Assembly: GCA_026413225.1 (NCBI GenBank)
Contig: CM048554.1
Location: forward strand, 71,168,463 to 71,232,462
Origin: Otis tarda
Lineage: Eukaryota; Chordata; Aves; Otidiformes; Otididae
Reading direction: 5' to 3'
Length of the DNA stretch: 64,000 bases
Both the position numbers and the translations under genes were made by a program. Shown here piece after piece: positions 11,912 through 26,160 of the stretch; the first letter of the stretch is position 1; the number at the start of each line of letters is the position of its first letter. The notes below the pieces were generated by a model, which did not search any database, was not told the origin of the DNA, and worked only from the letters and a program-made list of their open reading frames with translations.

Positions 11912-14900
11912 TTATACTTAGAAGGACTACAACAACATAGTCTTGGAAGTAGACACAAAACAGAGCTCAGATACTATAGCCAAGGCTGAAATCCATTAGA
12001 AAACTTACTTTGTAATTGACCATAAGGTCCATAAGTCTCACCTAGCTTTGCCTTTTAGCCTCCCTGCAGAATTTCCCATCATGATCAAGATCTTGCATTA
12101 CTTTTCGGGGCAGATGTACCTTAAAAAACAAACAAACAAACAAAAAAAAAACCCAAAACTTATTTTCCTTAAAAAAACCACCATAGTTAACAACCAAAAT
12201 GCTACCTCTTTCCAGGTGAATAAGGACACTTTGTTGGACAAAACATTGCTTGGAGCTGGTCCAAAAGTCTTGAAAACATTCTCAGAAGACCTAAGAATCA
12301 ATGCAAGCCCTACTAACCTTATCTTCTGTCTGTAAAAATAACTTCCTTAACCTTCACTCTTTTAATATACACCTGGCAGAACATAGGCAAATGTAAAAAA
12401 TATTTTGCCTTTTTCCATCTACAGACAATTATCCCCCAGGAAAAGGCAGAGGGAAAGAAGAAGATAACCTGTATAAATTAACAGCCCTGTTTTGGTTTTT
12501 TGTTTTTTTTTTTCTTTTTATTCTGAATATTAGTAAGATTTTTATATGAAATAATGATTTCTTGTCCTGCACATTTGAAATAACCCATGAGGTTTCATGA
12601 TTCAGGAACTACACGATTGACTGTCCCCAAGGAATAGATTTACTGTTTATCACTCAAACAGCAGATGTATCAAATTTTGACTTTGCAGATAGTGCTGTTT
12701 CTGCCATGTACAATTAATGGCGTTTTAAAATAAACTAATATTTCACTTCGAAGTTATGGAAGCAGCCTTTGATTTTACTAACAGGAAGCAGGAAGCAGAC
12801 TCCTACTCATATCTTCTGTATTTTTCACTCACATCATAAGGCTTGGTGTGATTTTCTTACTCATGTCAACATCCAAGACTCAGATATATTTACAGGAAAA
12901 TGAGTCAGTGATAATAGTTTTCAAAGCAAAGTTAATTAAAGATTAACACTATTAAGTAACATGCTTTTCATGAACTCAAAAAATGAAATAATTGAAACTA
13001 CTATTAATGATCCACCTCTAAAATAATGATAATCTATTTATTTGTTTTGAGCTATCACTCACAAAAAATTTCAGCCAAGTAACACCAAAGTCTAATCATA
13101 ACACAGAGTATTTTATTTATCTCCAACCATGTTGCATCCAGGATGCACTAAGCTCCTTTTAAACTTCTGCCTCTGCAGCCAGTCTGTTCCATTGCCAGCT
13201 CAGACTGGAGACAGAGAAGGCTTCTGCCATCTGTTTCCCTCAGCATTCAGCATCAAAAGGAAGAAGATGTAGGACAAGACAGGTATAGACAATGCCAGCT
13301 TTCTTTAGGAACCTGAATTTTAATTGGCTGTACTACAGAGGTGTGGCATAGGTAACAGAGGCTTCTTCTGACCTTCATAGCTTATGCAGCTATCCACGTA
13401 CCAGATACCTTATGGCTTCAAACAAGAAAATTAAAAGCACTGTGTTTCCTTGAAGGAAGTTGAAAAACTAAGAGAAAATGTTGAGGTATATAGAAACTAC
13501 TAAGATGATGAGTAGTGTTAATCCTACCAAAAATCATTATTGTTGATATTAAGAAATATATCATTACTTCTAAAGAACCAATTCAATAGAGTGCTAAATT
13601 GCAAGGCATAAAAATATCTCAAAATACACGTAAATTACTTGTCTTTATAATGAAATAAACTTATCTAAAAAATCTAAAATCCTCTCCACAACCTGATAAA
13701 ATACAAGCCTAAAATCTAACTGATATGTTACATCAATCTTTCATCTTCAAGCTAAACTATAATCCATGTTCAGGTAAAAGCAGAATTGCCTTGTAAGTGT
13801 TTACCTTCAACCGGCCTGTTGAAGGACCTATAACAACTTATGCATTTAATATGTTTAATTTGTTCTTTAGTGACCAGAAAAGAGCTAAGTGGATACAGAA
13901 CTTACGTGGCAACACAGAGAATTATACTGATTTCATTCTGACTGACAGGCTCTGCATTACCCAGAAGACTAAGAACAAAACCACTTCCACTCAGGAACTG
14001 CCTGCTGAGATATATCATTTAACAAAACATTAAGCAGAAAGGAACAAAATTGTTCAGTATGAAAACTTCAGAATTAGCTAAGACAAGTTGAGGACAGAAT
14101 TTTGGCATGGGCTGAAAGTGGAAAGACATTAAGTGTTACTAACTAACTGAATTTTTCTGCATTAAATAAAAATTAAGGATCTGGTTGCTATTGTAAATGC
14201 AGCCCATCAAGTTAAGAAAATACTGAAGTTATATTATACTGGAAAATATTCTATTTTATTGAAATGGAGGCTGAAGTTTCAAATCTGAAATGTAAGTCTT
14301 AATATCCTCTTAGAAGTAATGTATTTCTCAAAAAGATCAACCAGAAAGAAGTTCAGCCACTGTGCTATAGAGTAGATTGTTTTGCCCATTTTCAGAAATG
14401 ACAGTGAGGCAGAAGGTAGGACCACAGACAGAATAGCCAGTGGGGACAGAGGCAAAGGAATGGAAAAGTATGGAGGAGATATTACGTGACATTGCCTTGA
14501 AAAAGTAGCGTTCAAGAAATTTGCTCATTGAATAATTTTGATCAATATTTTAGAATTTGTTTTATTTCACTGTTTTCATTAATTTCTGTAACACAAAAAC
14601 TGTGACCAACTGTGACCAAATTAAGAAAATAGCCAACATCACGAAGCCAGGAATATAATTCATTCAAGAGATAACTGGAATCTGGAACCTGGGAATAACC
14701 AGATGACCTTGAAACATAAAGAAACAGAAATGTAATGGTAAAATAAAATACAAGGTCCTGAACTGAAGAAATAACAAGACTATTGTAGAAGTTATTGTTT
14801 TCTTGTTTACCAATAGTCAGCATGGCAGAAGCAGGATGGTAGAAGTCCTTAGTGTTGCTCTAGAACGTACCTGTGACACTTCAACCTCCACGTGATATCC

Positions 14901-17900
14901 TCCCTTATGGCAAGTGGATTTGTGCCATTTAAATAAAGTAAAATTGATCATAGCAAGTGTATTTTCATGTGCAAGAATTCAAATGTGTTTTCCCACCTAC
15001 AGTTATTAAAAACCTGAACACCTCAAAAAATCAGATTATGTGTAGAGAGCCAATGTAAAGTAGGTAGCCATTTATGGAGGCAAAGGAGTAAGCAAAAAAA
15101 AAGGAATGCATCCCAGCCTGAGTGTCGAGTCAGTATTTACTAATATAATGGCTCCCAAAGTGACGGGATGTGTATGGAGAAACTCTGCTTCACCACCTGG
15201 CTCAGAAGGATCAATGGAAATTGGACTGCATATACAGTGAGATCTGAACATCTCTATAGCTCAGGCTTCGCATGGTAACTTCTCCTTGTTTCCTTGAATG
15301 AAGTGCTTTTCTCTTTTACTAAGGGCTTGGTCTGTACAAATTAGTCCCACTTGCAACAACAGGCATTACGTGGGAGATAGCTTTAAAGAAACATCCTTCT
15401 CATATGTATTTTATTGACTTGTATAATTTCATAGTCATCTCTTAGCCATATCAGCTAACATTAAGATATGTTCCTTCTTAGCTACGTGTATCTATTTTGT
15501 CATCCTTATATCAATCCTTACTATCATATTATTGTGCTTGCATTATGATTGCATCTCAATAGTCTACTTTGTTATTCCTGAAAAGCAACTTGAATAAACA
15601 ATCTAAATTGTTATGACTTTATTTTCCTTTCCTTCAACAAACCAGATGACTTCCTTATTCAAGTGAGTGGGTTAACATCTATGTATCAATATAGCTACTG
15701 TATAATTCATTTAGTGTAAGCAAGCTTTTTAACCCTGCACTCTTCTTTATACTTTTCTGCAAAGCTAGAGCAATAGGATCATTGCTGCCCAATGCTGAAG
15801 GATATACATATTCTTCCTGAAAGTGTTCTCATATATTAAAGTCTTATACACTGAAGCTATTACAGCAATTTTTACCACTGCCACCTGGGACCACCATTAG
15901 TGGTGACACAAACAGAGGCAATAGTACAGCAGTAGTTACTGGAATGAATTAATTTTACTGATTTATAAAGGTGCATTTGTGACATTCCTTGTGACACGCA
16001 GAAGGAATTACAGCAGCTAGGTTTAAGATGCATCTTGTGAATATAATTCCCTGTGAAAGGCATTATAAGACATAGCCTTTTGACACATCAGAGCTTTAGC
16101 ACAGAAGGTTTCTATCAGTCCTTGTACTTACCAAACAGGAACAGGAATGCTGGAAGATCATTGCTGCTTCATTGCCCTTTCAGAAATAGAATAACTCTGC
16201 AAAGTACAAAACAAAAAGACCCTGAACAAAGGACACCTTTACCTGCATTAAGTACTTCTAAGTATCTGTCAGGGAAGTAGCACGTAAATGCAAGTATTGC
16301 AATTCAATATGAAGAATTTACAACACCCTCATGACCCACTTGCAGACCGTAGGAAAAAATAATAGTGACATAAAGTTAAAAGCATGAAAAACTTGTAAAG
16401 TCTGAACACTTTATTCTTTTTCTTACATTCTCCTAGCATCAAATCCAGTATTCAGATGAGGTATTCAGAAAGACCTTGGAAGAAGTAGAACACAGGATCG
16501 CATGCAGAACACCAAAACTGTATTTAGAAATATAATCACTGACTTAGGAATTCCTAAATGGCAATGTGGTATATCTGAACTTGTTAAAATGAAGTGGAGC
16601 ACTGACAAACTGAAAGGGGTTCAGTGAGCAGCCAATGAGCGCTACACATTCATACAGCTGCTTGGCCACTGTGTTCAGGCACTCATTTACAATTATTACC
16701 TCCAAAAGGGCGTAAGTGGAAATTTTATCCATCCTGAAATCATGCCGTGACACTTCATTGAAAAGATCATTAAATTTAGATAGGTTAAAAAAATAAGGAG
16801 CATAGGCTCAGAGAATAGTTTTTGCAGATGAACATGGTTGTCTTGGGATGTGCAAAAGCACTTAATAGAGAAATCATACACGAAACAATATATTTTGAAG
16901 CTAGTGAATGTTTTATCTGTTTCAATATCTTGAAAACTTGATTCATACGGACTTGGATAGTGATAACATCATATGAATTAAAAATAACTAGAAGACCATG
17001 ACAAATAGGAATGATAAAAAGAAATGTATCAATTTGTGATAGCTCACTCTCAGTGCTTTCATAGATAAGATTAGATCAGTATGTTAGACTGAAAGATAGA
17101 AATATTCAAACCATCAAAGAGAGATAGAGTTGATAACAATGGAATATTTATACCAGCACAACATCACTTGAACAAAACAGTGTTCTAACCTGCTTTCTGA
17201 GTAAAGCCCAGACAATCTAGAACTACCCAGGTGTATCCACTGGAATTGACATCTATAACTGCATCCGATTCCCAGAAGTATGCTCTAGGGCACCTCAAAC
17301 AGTCTTGACCTCAAATGGAGAGGATAAAAAAAACCAGGCTGTTTTGGTCATCCTTGTATCTTAATAGAATTCCTACATAATTTTGTTAATTGAGAAAGAG
17401 GATAGTATTGGTCATGAAAGGTTGTTGATCATAAAAATAAAATAGTCTTATAGAAGGAGTAATGCACTAATTGAAGCAAAACTTGCCTTTCTATTCTTCA
17501 CTTTTTGATTGGATGAAAGGTTTCTTATTTATACATCAATAGTCATATGTTTTCTTCTATTCAGTTTGGTAATAAATATGTAGAAACTAAATAATATAAC
17601 AATATAGCATAATAAAACAATAGCTTTTACAATATATTTTTTAAATTTCTGAATGCATCTCTTATGTTTTCATTAGTGTTACTCTCTTGTAATCTTCTAT
17701 GGACTATGAAAGTTTATTGGTGGAGATGGACAAGCTATTGGGTATGTATTTATACAAAATAGTTTAAGATATAGACCATAGCATTCAGATTCCTTTGGTA
17801 ACAAAGATTATGTTAACAACACAAAAAGAGTCATTATTCACCAGGATCAGCAAATATTCTTCTAAGATGTCCTTGTGTAACCAACTGAGGTACCCACTGG

Positions 17901-20900
17901 AATGTGTTCTACTAGTGATAGAACATTTCCAGAAACAGCACCTTCAATATCTTGTTGCCTGTAGCCAGACTCATGCTACTGCTACTAACACTGAATATCT
18001 CCTTACTAATTCAAATATCCACATTCGTGTAGAGAAGACTACCCCCAGGAAGGAAGAATACTCCAAGAAAGGTCTGTCTAATACCTAGGCGCAATATAGA
18101 TTAGCACTCAAACTGCAAGGCAACACAGCTTAAAATTTCCCAAATGACCTGTTACTTCATTTGTTAAGTTTCAGATTCTTTTGTGCACTCATCCTAAAAA
18201 TATCAGATATCCTTTCTGAGGAGAAATTTACAGAGTAGGGAGTAGTAAAAGGGCTCTGGCCAAATGTGAGCCCAGTCTTGTACACTACTTGCTAGATCTT
18301 GTGTGTCTTCCAAGAGGGAGAAATTGTACTGCCAAAATTTAAAAATATTGCAACCTACTTCCTCCTATGTTTTGAAAAGTATGTCATTATACTCACTCTT
18401 CCTTGCATAACATGCAACACGAAAGCAAGTCCAGTTGCTGTACTGTCAAACTTTCACACAGTGGTTGTCGCTTTTCTTACATACCTTTCTGCTTTATGCA
18501 TTATTCACTCTCAAAAAAAGAAAGTTAAAAGAAAACATGAAGACCCCTATCCTCACAAAGCATTTGAGTAGATGTGATGACAGGAAGTCACAGACAAAGG
18601 ACTAAGCAATTCTGAAGTATCATGCTTTGGAGCAAGATCTTGTTAGAATGTGAAATTCCAGTCCTATGAAAACTAAAATTTAAGGAGTTTTTATTTCTGT
18701 TTACTCCACCTTTTATCAAATCAGATCAATGTATTTTGTTTAGAGAAAAAGATCAAACCAGTATTTTGTAGTGATTTATCTGCTTTGTTTTGACAAAGCT
18801 TTGATTGAACTTTGTCCACGCAACTTCAATAAAACCCAATGTAACACATACTGCCATGGATGTTAAATAAAATATAATTACCAAAGTATATAGTTGTACT
18901 GTACATAGCATGATGGGAAATTACAAGTCAAAAATAGGCGGCAATAGTTTACAAACTTACTAAAATATAACAAAAAAAAAAATCACCAATTAAAACATTA
19001 TGGAGAGATGGAAAAACTTCCAACAGTGAGAAATCCAAGATTTTGGAAGTCTAGATAGCCCTTTTATATTTGGCTATCTGGTGGAAGAAGTCATTCACTC
19101 CTTTCAACTGCAAGACGTGTATATTGATTCTGACAAAATCCACCTCTTACAATAGAAAATCCTTCAATCAGGTCAAATAAAAAGCAGGCCCAGTGTTTGA
19201 TATAACCTGAAAATACTCCAAAATTAGAAACACTGAGACTTTGAAAGAAAGAAAAACCCCTTCGATTTGGACTACTTAGAAGACATATTTCCAAGTCACA
19301 TATACTATTAGTAGCTGTCTTCTGTATTCTGCTATCTGAATGTGAAGGCAGAAGAAAAAGACTGAAAGATAAATATTGTGCAAGGGCAGTCTAAATGATT
19401 CATCAATTAGTTAAAGAAACCTAATCTGAGAATTTTCATGAGTGAGAAACATAATTTTTGGAAAGCAGATTAATTTTTACTTTTTGCTATGTGCAGTGTT
19501 AAATTCCATTTTTCTATAAAATACATAATTTTCTAAGTATTTAGAAAAATCACCCACAGAGAAACTATACTAATGGCAGTACAACCAGCCTCATTTGTGG
19601 TAATTTTGCTGCATCAGTAAAAGCAGTAAACCATAAAAGACCGTAACTGTAGCCTAATTGGTATTTTAGTGCAGAAAACATTGTTCTTGTCCATTCCAGT
19701 CTCATTCATACCTGCCTTACCACCTTTATTTCCCAACAGTGAAACGTTGTCTTTGAGAACATGTTTGTCACTTTCGTAGAATTATCTATGAAGAAATGAC
19801 AGATCACATGTTTGATCTTTACTAGATTTAAGTCTACCACTAACATGCTCTGATGGATCTGAGGACCCACCCATACAAATTCAGTAGCTCCTAAAAGTCT
19901 CCATTGTGTCTGTTTCTCTCCATTCTTTTTGTGGTCAAAGCTTCCTTTGCAAGAAGTGTTTTCTTGTTGAATGGTTTGGTTTCCTGGGAAGGAGCTTTGT
20001 TGCTTGTAAATAAAGTGTGAGGTAGAGAGACAGACACATTGAAAGGTTATCTGCTCCATCTGAACATAGGCTCGGATGGTTCAACATATGAAAGTGCCGC
20101 TCTTTTCACTGACTATTAGAATTTACCCAGTTAGCTTTGACTGGCAGCTAAGATTAGGTGAGATATACATAATCATTAATGTCTAGACTACTCAATGTCC
20201 AGTGCCTGGGGGGGGCGGGTAACAACACCTATGAGTTCACACATACACTACAGTTGCTGTAGTTTTTGTGGTGCTTTGCTACTGAGAAAACACACAGAGT
20301 ACTTCCTAACAGTGGTCAGAGTCCATATTAATCTCTGGAAAATTACTGTACAACCTATTCACACAACCAAGTACAAATTAGATTTATTTGTCTTAGCAAC
20401 TTTGTACTTCTCCAAGCAGAAATGACAACTCAAAAATCAAAGAAAGAATATAATTTCCCCAAGTTACTTTTAAAACTACGGTAGATAACATTTATACTTC
20501 TGCCAGTTTTCTTCTCTCTTGTGAAACAGAGCTCTCTAGCTAACAAGAAAACTTCAAAAAGTTTTGCATTTATTTTCAGTTCAGATAAGCACACTGAATT
20601 TCAGACAATCATTATAAAATTTATTTAAACCTTTGGAGGCTGGATTGCTTACACTGATTTGACCTGGCGTCACACGTACTGAATTCAGTAGCACTACTTC
20701 TGACTTAGGTTGGAATAAATGAGATTCAGACCTCTGAAGTCTGCAAATGGGAGTATATTCAACACAAGAACTGCCTGTCTTTCAAGATTCCCAGCACTTC
20801 TGATTCCAGATGGAAAATTCTCAACAGCAACATCTCTCAAGGTATCTTGGCACTTCCAGTGTTGGCCAGCTCCCAAAAATTCAAGGGCTGTAAAAATGAG

Positions 20901-21948
20901 AAAGGGAAAATGCATTGAAACATTTCAGAACCTCCTTAAAGTCTGCATCATATCTGGAAATTGGGTCATTTTTACAAGAACACCTAAGGATAAGACAGAG
21001 TGAACAGAGCTGTTTAAATTCCCAACTGATTCTCTCTCCCTAATTCTGTTCTCGTACTCAAGTTTCCCTTCAGTCTATTGCTAGTGCAAAATGATGTTTC
21101 ATTTCAAGACGCATGGTGAATCAATGACCGGAGTTTAGCTCCTTGCTTTCAAAAGTGCTCTTATGCAAAGGAGAAATGAAAGGTACTAAAATAAAATTAT
21201 GTTATATTCTTTAAATCTGTCCACTTGCATTATGTTGAGGACTTGACCAGTCCTTCACATAATGTCTAACAGATGACAGCACGAACGTGTTCCTGCTGTG
21301 CACCACAGAACTCTGAAGAAGCTCAGTTGTGTTATATTTCTCAGCAGAGATTCACAGTTAGATTCTTGTGAAGTATTTATGTAAAAGATAGAATGTCAGT
21401 TCTTGATAATCAACCACATTTTTGCATACAATTTTTTCCAGCCAACTATCTCTAGTAAACAGCTAAAGTTTACTGTTGAGCAATATCTTTTTCTTCCATT
21501 GGCATTTTCAATGTAAAAGCAGCTTATTATAACTGCAGAAGCAAAAGGGGAAAAAACTGTGTTGTCACCAAGTTTGTATGACACTCATAGTTAACTAATT
21601 CAATTTTCATTGGCTTTCCTTGCATACTTTCCGTTCTCTATGTCCGTCACTGAACTATGGAATCTGGTCCAGATTTTAATGGTTCAGAATCAAGAAGAAA
21701 GCACTATCTTACCAGTGAAAACAGCTTGAATAAATACCTATTGTCTTTTTTACAAATTTGGAAAGGTAATTACAGAATTTGTTCCACTGCCTTAAATTGC
21801 AGATCTAAAGGTTCTTCCAAGTCACGTTAAGTTTTACTTTCCCTTTTATTCCCTGATGGACATTTCCAACTTCTTCTTTTGATTTGTCACTGGAGATCAT
21901 CTGACCACATGGCCAGTCAGTTCAAAGTTTAGCTGAAAACAATCTGTA
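11912..21948. other. Ten kilobases of unique AT-rich DNA
   Basis: I find no gene, RNA or recognised transposon. It contains an (AAAC)n run at 12122-12145, poly-T near 12500, and many open frames of 60-120 codons with no familiar protein content. A G-run at 20208-20216 is isolated. Very old, unrecognisable repeats cannot be excluded by eye. Confidence 0.5.
12122..12158. repeat. (AAAC)n-rich simple repeat
   Basis: Three to four AAAC units followed by a run of A and a short C-rich stretch. It is not attached to any recognised SINE or LINE tail. Confidence 0.6.
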
Positions 21949-21950
21949 AT

Positions 21951-22034
<84 letters not shown>
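21949..22034. repeat. Compound (AAC)n(AAT)n microsatellite
   Basis: About 18 AAC units pass directly into about 11 AAT units with almost no interruption. Such pure trinucleotide runs are usually length-variable. The minus-strand frame across it (poly-Ile and poly-Val) is an artefact. Confidence 0.95.
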
Positions 22035-22035
<1 letters not shown>

Positions 22036-23267
22036 GATGTATGTATATATATTTTCCAACAAGACCAACCATAAAATGCAAGACAAATCATGAAAACAAA
22101 TTTTATTTTAAATATTCTTTCAGCTTAAATTAACTACAGAACTATTTGTAATCAACTTAATCTTGGTATCACTAGAAAAATGAAGAAAAAACATTATTTC
22201 CTACACTGACTTTTTAAAACAAATTATTACATGGACAGAAAATATAATTCTCCTGGCCTTCTGTCTAGGTCTAGAAGAAACAAAACAGAAAGAGATGCAC
22301 TTTCACCCTGCACTAGGTGAAAAGGACTCACCCTCAAAATTCAAATTCTTAATCTGGTCTTTGGCTATAGGGTTGAAAGCTTTTCTCCAGCACCAGGACA
22401 GTAAGAGAACTAATGTTACACAGGAAAAAGAAACACAATATGTGGGCACATATAGAGAAAGCCATAAGAAAAACCACCACACACACTAGCACCATTATAC
22501 CACTTGGCTCCCTAGTGATACCTCTCTTGTCAGCACAAGTGTCATGTCTTCTGCTGCACAGAAAGGCAGCCTTGAAAGCCTGTTTGCCAAAAACTCTCTT
22601 CCATGAGCTTTGCAGCAACTCACGTTCGTAAGCCTTAGCCTCAGAAAGAAAAGGCAAAGGGTTGTTAGCCAAAGGCTACAGAAAACAGACTGGATTTCAA
22701 CTCACAGACCAGTCAGTGGACCGTCTGTTGTTATGTTGCTGAGTTGGGTTTGGTTTTTTTTACTTACCTAAGACATAGGTGCTGAAATCAGCTCACTCAG
22801 AATTAAAAGAAAATTTTAAAAGTTTCTACTCTTCCAGTTCTAGGAACTCCAGTCTCTTGGTCTCTTATCCAGGAGGATGGACAAAATCTCCAATTATTTA
22901 AAGGACAGCAAAATAACCACATTCAAGCACAAGAATTAAGTTGGCATAAAATTGTCATGAATAGTTCATATAAAAGCTCTTTGCCTATGCTTCCTGTTAT
23001 AACTGAGGAAAATTTTATTTTTATTTTTTGCTTATCAAAACAGCTACTTGTTTTGGATGAATGAGCAAGTGGAATTTTGCCTGTATGTGTTAAAAAACCT
23101 GTTCCGCTGCCCCAATTCTTTTTCTGCTTTCTAGCCAAACAAAGTAATAGGAAGAGGCCAACTATTCCAATTGGCATGTTCTTAGTGCTGACAAATTTTC
23201 AAGAGAGGAGACATCCTAAGCACTGGACTAAACTCTCATGTTCCAGGTGTAATTTTGAAACACTTAC
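22035..23267. other. Unique AT-rich DNA, no gene seen
   Basis: No recognised repeat or gene. A 107-codon minus-strand frame at 22349-22672 overlaps a plus frame and matches no known protein. Confidence 0.5.
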
Positions 23268-23339
23268 CTAAACCCAAACATCTCCCGATTGAAATGAGAC
23301 CACTGTTTTAACACCTGGATCTTCACATTGTAGAAATCA

Positions 23340-23440
23340 TTTTGCTTCTGAAGCTAGCTTGTGGTGGCATCTTAGTCAAGCTACCCACTTCTCTGCCTCA
23401 GTTTTTCCATTAACTTTTCAATTTTCCCCTTAAGAAAATA
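23340..23440 (+). mobile_element. Possible MIR-like CORE-SINE remnant
   Basis: The stretch TCAAGCTACCCACTTCTCTG followed by CCTCAGTTTTTCCATTAA resembles the conserved core of MIR-type SINEs (CAAGTCACTTAACCTCTCTG then CCTCAGTTTCCCCATCTG). The similarity covers about 50 bp only and the ends cannot be placed. It is weaker than the copy at 48850-49040. Confidence 0.4.
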
Positions 23441-26160
23441 TAATTGTGAGTCATCTACCTCTATGGTTATTAATTATTTTTCCATGCCTGATTCTTGGTC
23501 TTCATCCTTCAGGCCTTCCAGGCGTGCTGTCACTCTTCATCTTTTATGTGAACAATGCTGACTTCTCAGTCCCTGCAACAAATTCACGTTCCTCAGTGTC
23601 TTTGGCACAGCTAAGATCCTGCCTGTATTTCATCTTGATTCCAAAACAGAGTTTGCATCCTATTTCTAGTGCTGACACAGTCCAGATCTAGTGAATGACC
23701 ATTCCAGCACTTCCAGTCTTTTATTTGTCTTGCCTTTCTGGAGACGTGACCTCATGAATGCTTGAGTACTTCTCCCTCTCTAACTGAGAAGCAAAGTCTG
23801 CTGTATATATTAGCAGGGCTTCATGAGGACCAAGCAAAGGGAACTCAGACCCTCCATAGGTCATCAGTGCTTCTGCAACCAGGAGACAGAAAATACAGTT
23901 AAACCAGGAGTAAGGAGGGGACAAGGTAAAGCTGCATGGTTTCAAGGGTGAGGAGGATATTTTACCTCCTTATCTCAAGTTTTGTGCCCATTAGATGGAG
24001 GGCAGGCACAAGTCTTGTGTCACTCTTCTTTAAAAGCAAAAGCAACATTGCTGCGCCTATGAAAGCTTCACAGTTCAACCACAGGGAAAGGTTTCACATT
24101 TATCTTACTGCTTCAGTTAAGCAATGCTTTCTAAAGCCCCTCTGATTTTACAAATCTCCATGAGAAAAGCTGCCTGGCTGCTTCAGTAGGCTAAACTGAC
24201 AATGGAGTGATGAATGAAAAGTCTCATGTAAATTACGTATTTAAACACAAACAAGAGTCAACAAGTATGCTTCTACACAGGAAAATCATGTTACAACACA
24301 GATTTTCATTTGTGACTGTAGCTGACAGGAGATGCCAGGTCACTCCCTGTCACAATGGGAAACGTCACACTTCAACCCGGAATGATATTGCCCAATACCC
24401 TCTGGCAGTAAAACTACAGTTTAAAGGGCAACAGATCCCAGACTGCTTTCCTAACCATGAAAAGAGGGTGGTGATGTCCCTGTCTGATTCTAAGTGATTG
24501 CTTCAGCTCTATAAAAGTGTCTTAATATTTTATGGGTCTTACTTAAAACCTCAGTTCAATTATCTAATTTTTTTAACTCCTATGGTCACAGAAAAAGCTC
24601 TTAAAGTAAATTTTATAGGCTCCTACTTTTAGAAGATTTTTTAAAAACAAAACAAAAGTCATTATTTCAAAAAATGTCAGGATTTTGACAGCCCTTGAAC
24701 ACTTCCAGCTGGCAATACTGATGCTACGTTCTTCCTTTTCAGTTGAATCTATCAGCATTAGCTGTAACCAGTCTGTTGGTTTGCAGGTTTGTGACTTTGT
24801 TATAGCTAGGAGTGGTGGAGTAATCCCTATGTGTCCTGCTCCTTTCCTCCTACATCGCCATCACCAGCCACCTAGACAAACAACTAGTGACAAGCACCAA
24901 CAGCTTTAGTTGCCTTGTACTGAAAACAACAGACCTTGCTGCAATCTTTGCTCAGGTGTTGTCTTGTCTAAGCGTTGAACTAGAATTATTGTAGGAGGGA
25001 GTCACAGAAGTTACCTGCCCCTGCATGCACTTACCGTTTGTAACACAATACTGCAAGGTAGCGATGACCTGGCATAAAGGAAGAAGGAATAAGAGAGGGG
25101 TTTTTTCATCAGTCACCCCTTACCTCCCTAGCAAAAATTTCAAATCTATCGATTTCATGCTTCCCCATCACTTTATTTTGCCTACAAGCTGACAAGTGTT
25201 GAGTCAACTCTTCTAACAGTTTGATACACATTTATATAGCATCTTAATCTATGGAAGAGTGAAAGAATACTGTAATAAAAATTAACAAGCAAAACTGAGT
25301 AGATCATCAGCTGGGGGTCCCAGTGAGAGCAACACATTGAGCTTATGTTAGAAAGCAAAGAGAATATGTCAAAATTATCCCAGCTGATGGTAGGTTTCTA
25401 CAAAACAGTTCTCATTGCTGGCAAAATCATTAGGAAATAAGAACAGCAAGTTGACATCTGTTGAATTTTACATGAAATGAAACATAGTACTTGTTCAAAA
25501 CACTGACTCATGTATTTATGTCCAGGAGAAAAATGTTTTGAGAATTTTCCCAATAAAGCATATAGAATGACTAGTTTTTAAAAGAAGCACTTTTTCATAC
25601 AAAGAAGTAAACAAATATCATTGCTTTATTTCATTTATTAGAATCACCCCAAACTCTGGTGGATTTCAGGGCACATTCCTGACCAGATGCATAATATTCT
25701 TCAGCTCCCAGTACCAAACTAAAGATTCATGCATCTTGGACTTTTGTTTTGCCATTGGCTGATACAGCCATTTATTTATTTAAATACGACCCTACAAATA
25801 AAATAAAAATAAATAAATAAAAGGAAAGAAAATATTATCCTAGTGCATATTCTACAAAGTTTGGCAAATTAGCTTGCCATTTAAAAAAAAAAATCAATGG
25901 CAAAATGTTTCTTGGTAATAAATCCATAATAAAATCTATTAAAATACCAGCTGTTTCTGACAAAACCTTGAAGCAAAACTAACACTTCTGTACAATTGTA
26001 ACAGCTGCAACCTCTAGGCAGTAGCTGAGTTAATGACTAAAAATAGCTATTATTATTATGTACATTTGATACTAACTGAAGCAGGGAGGCTTCTGGCACT
26101 ATACTTGCAGTCTGAACAGAAAGTAAGGTGGCACACAAAGGTCAGTTCTTCTGAGGACAT
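23441..26160. other. Unique AT-rich DNA with AAAT-rich stretch
   Basis: No gene or transposon recognised. An (AAAT)n-like run lies at 25797-25822. Short open frames have no familiar content. Confidence 0.5.

Noticed and set aside
22349..22672. 107-codon minus-strand frame with a hydrophobic segment
   Set aside because: No promoter, splice or homology support. An overlapping plus frame is also open.
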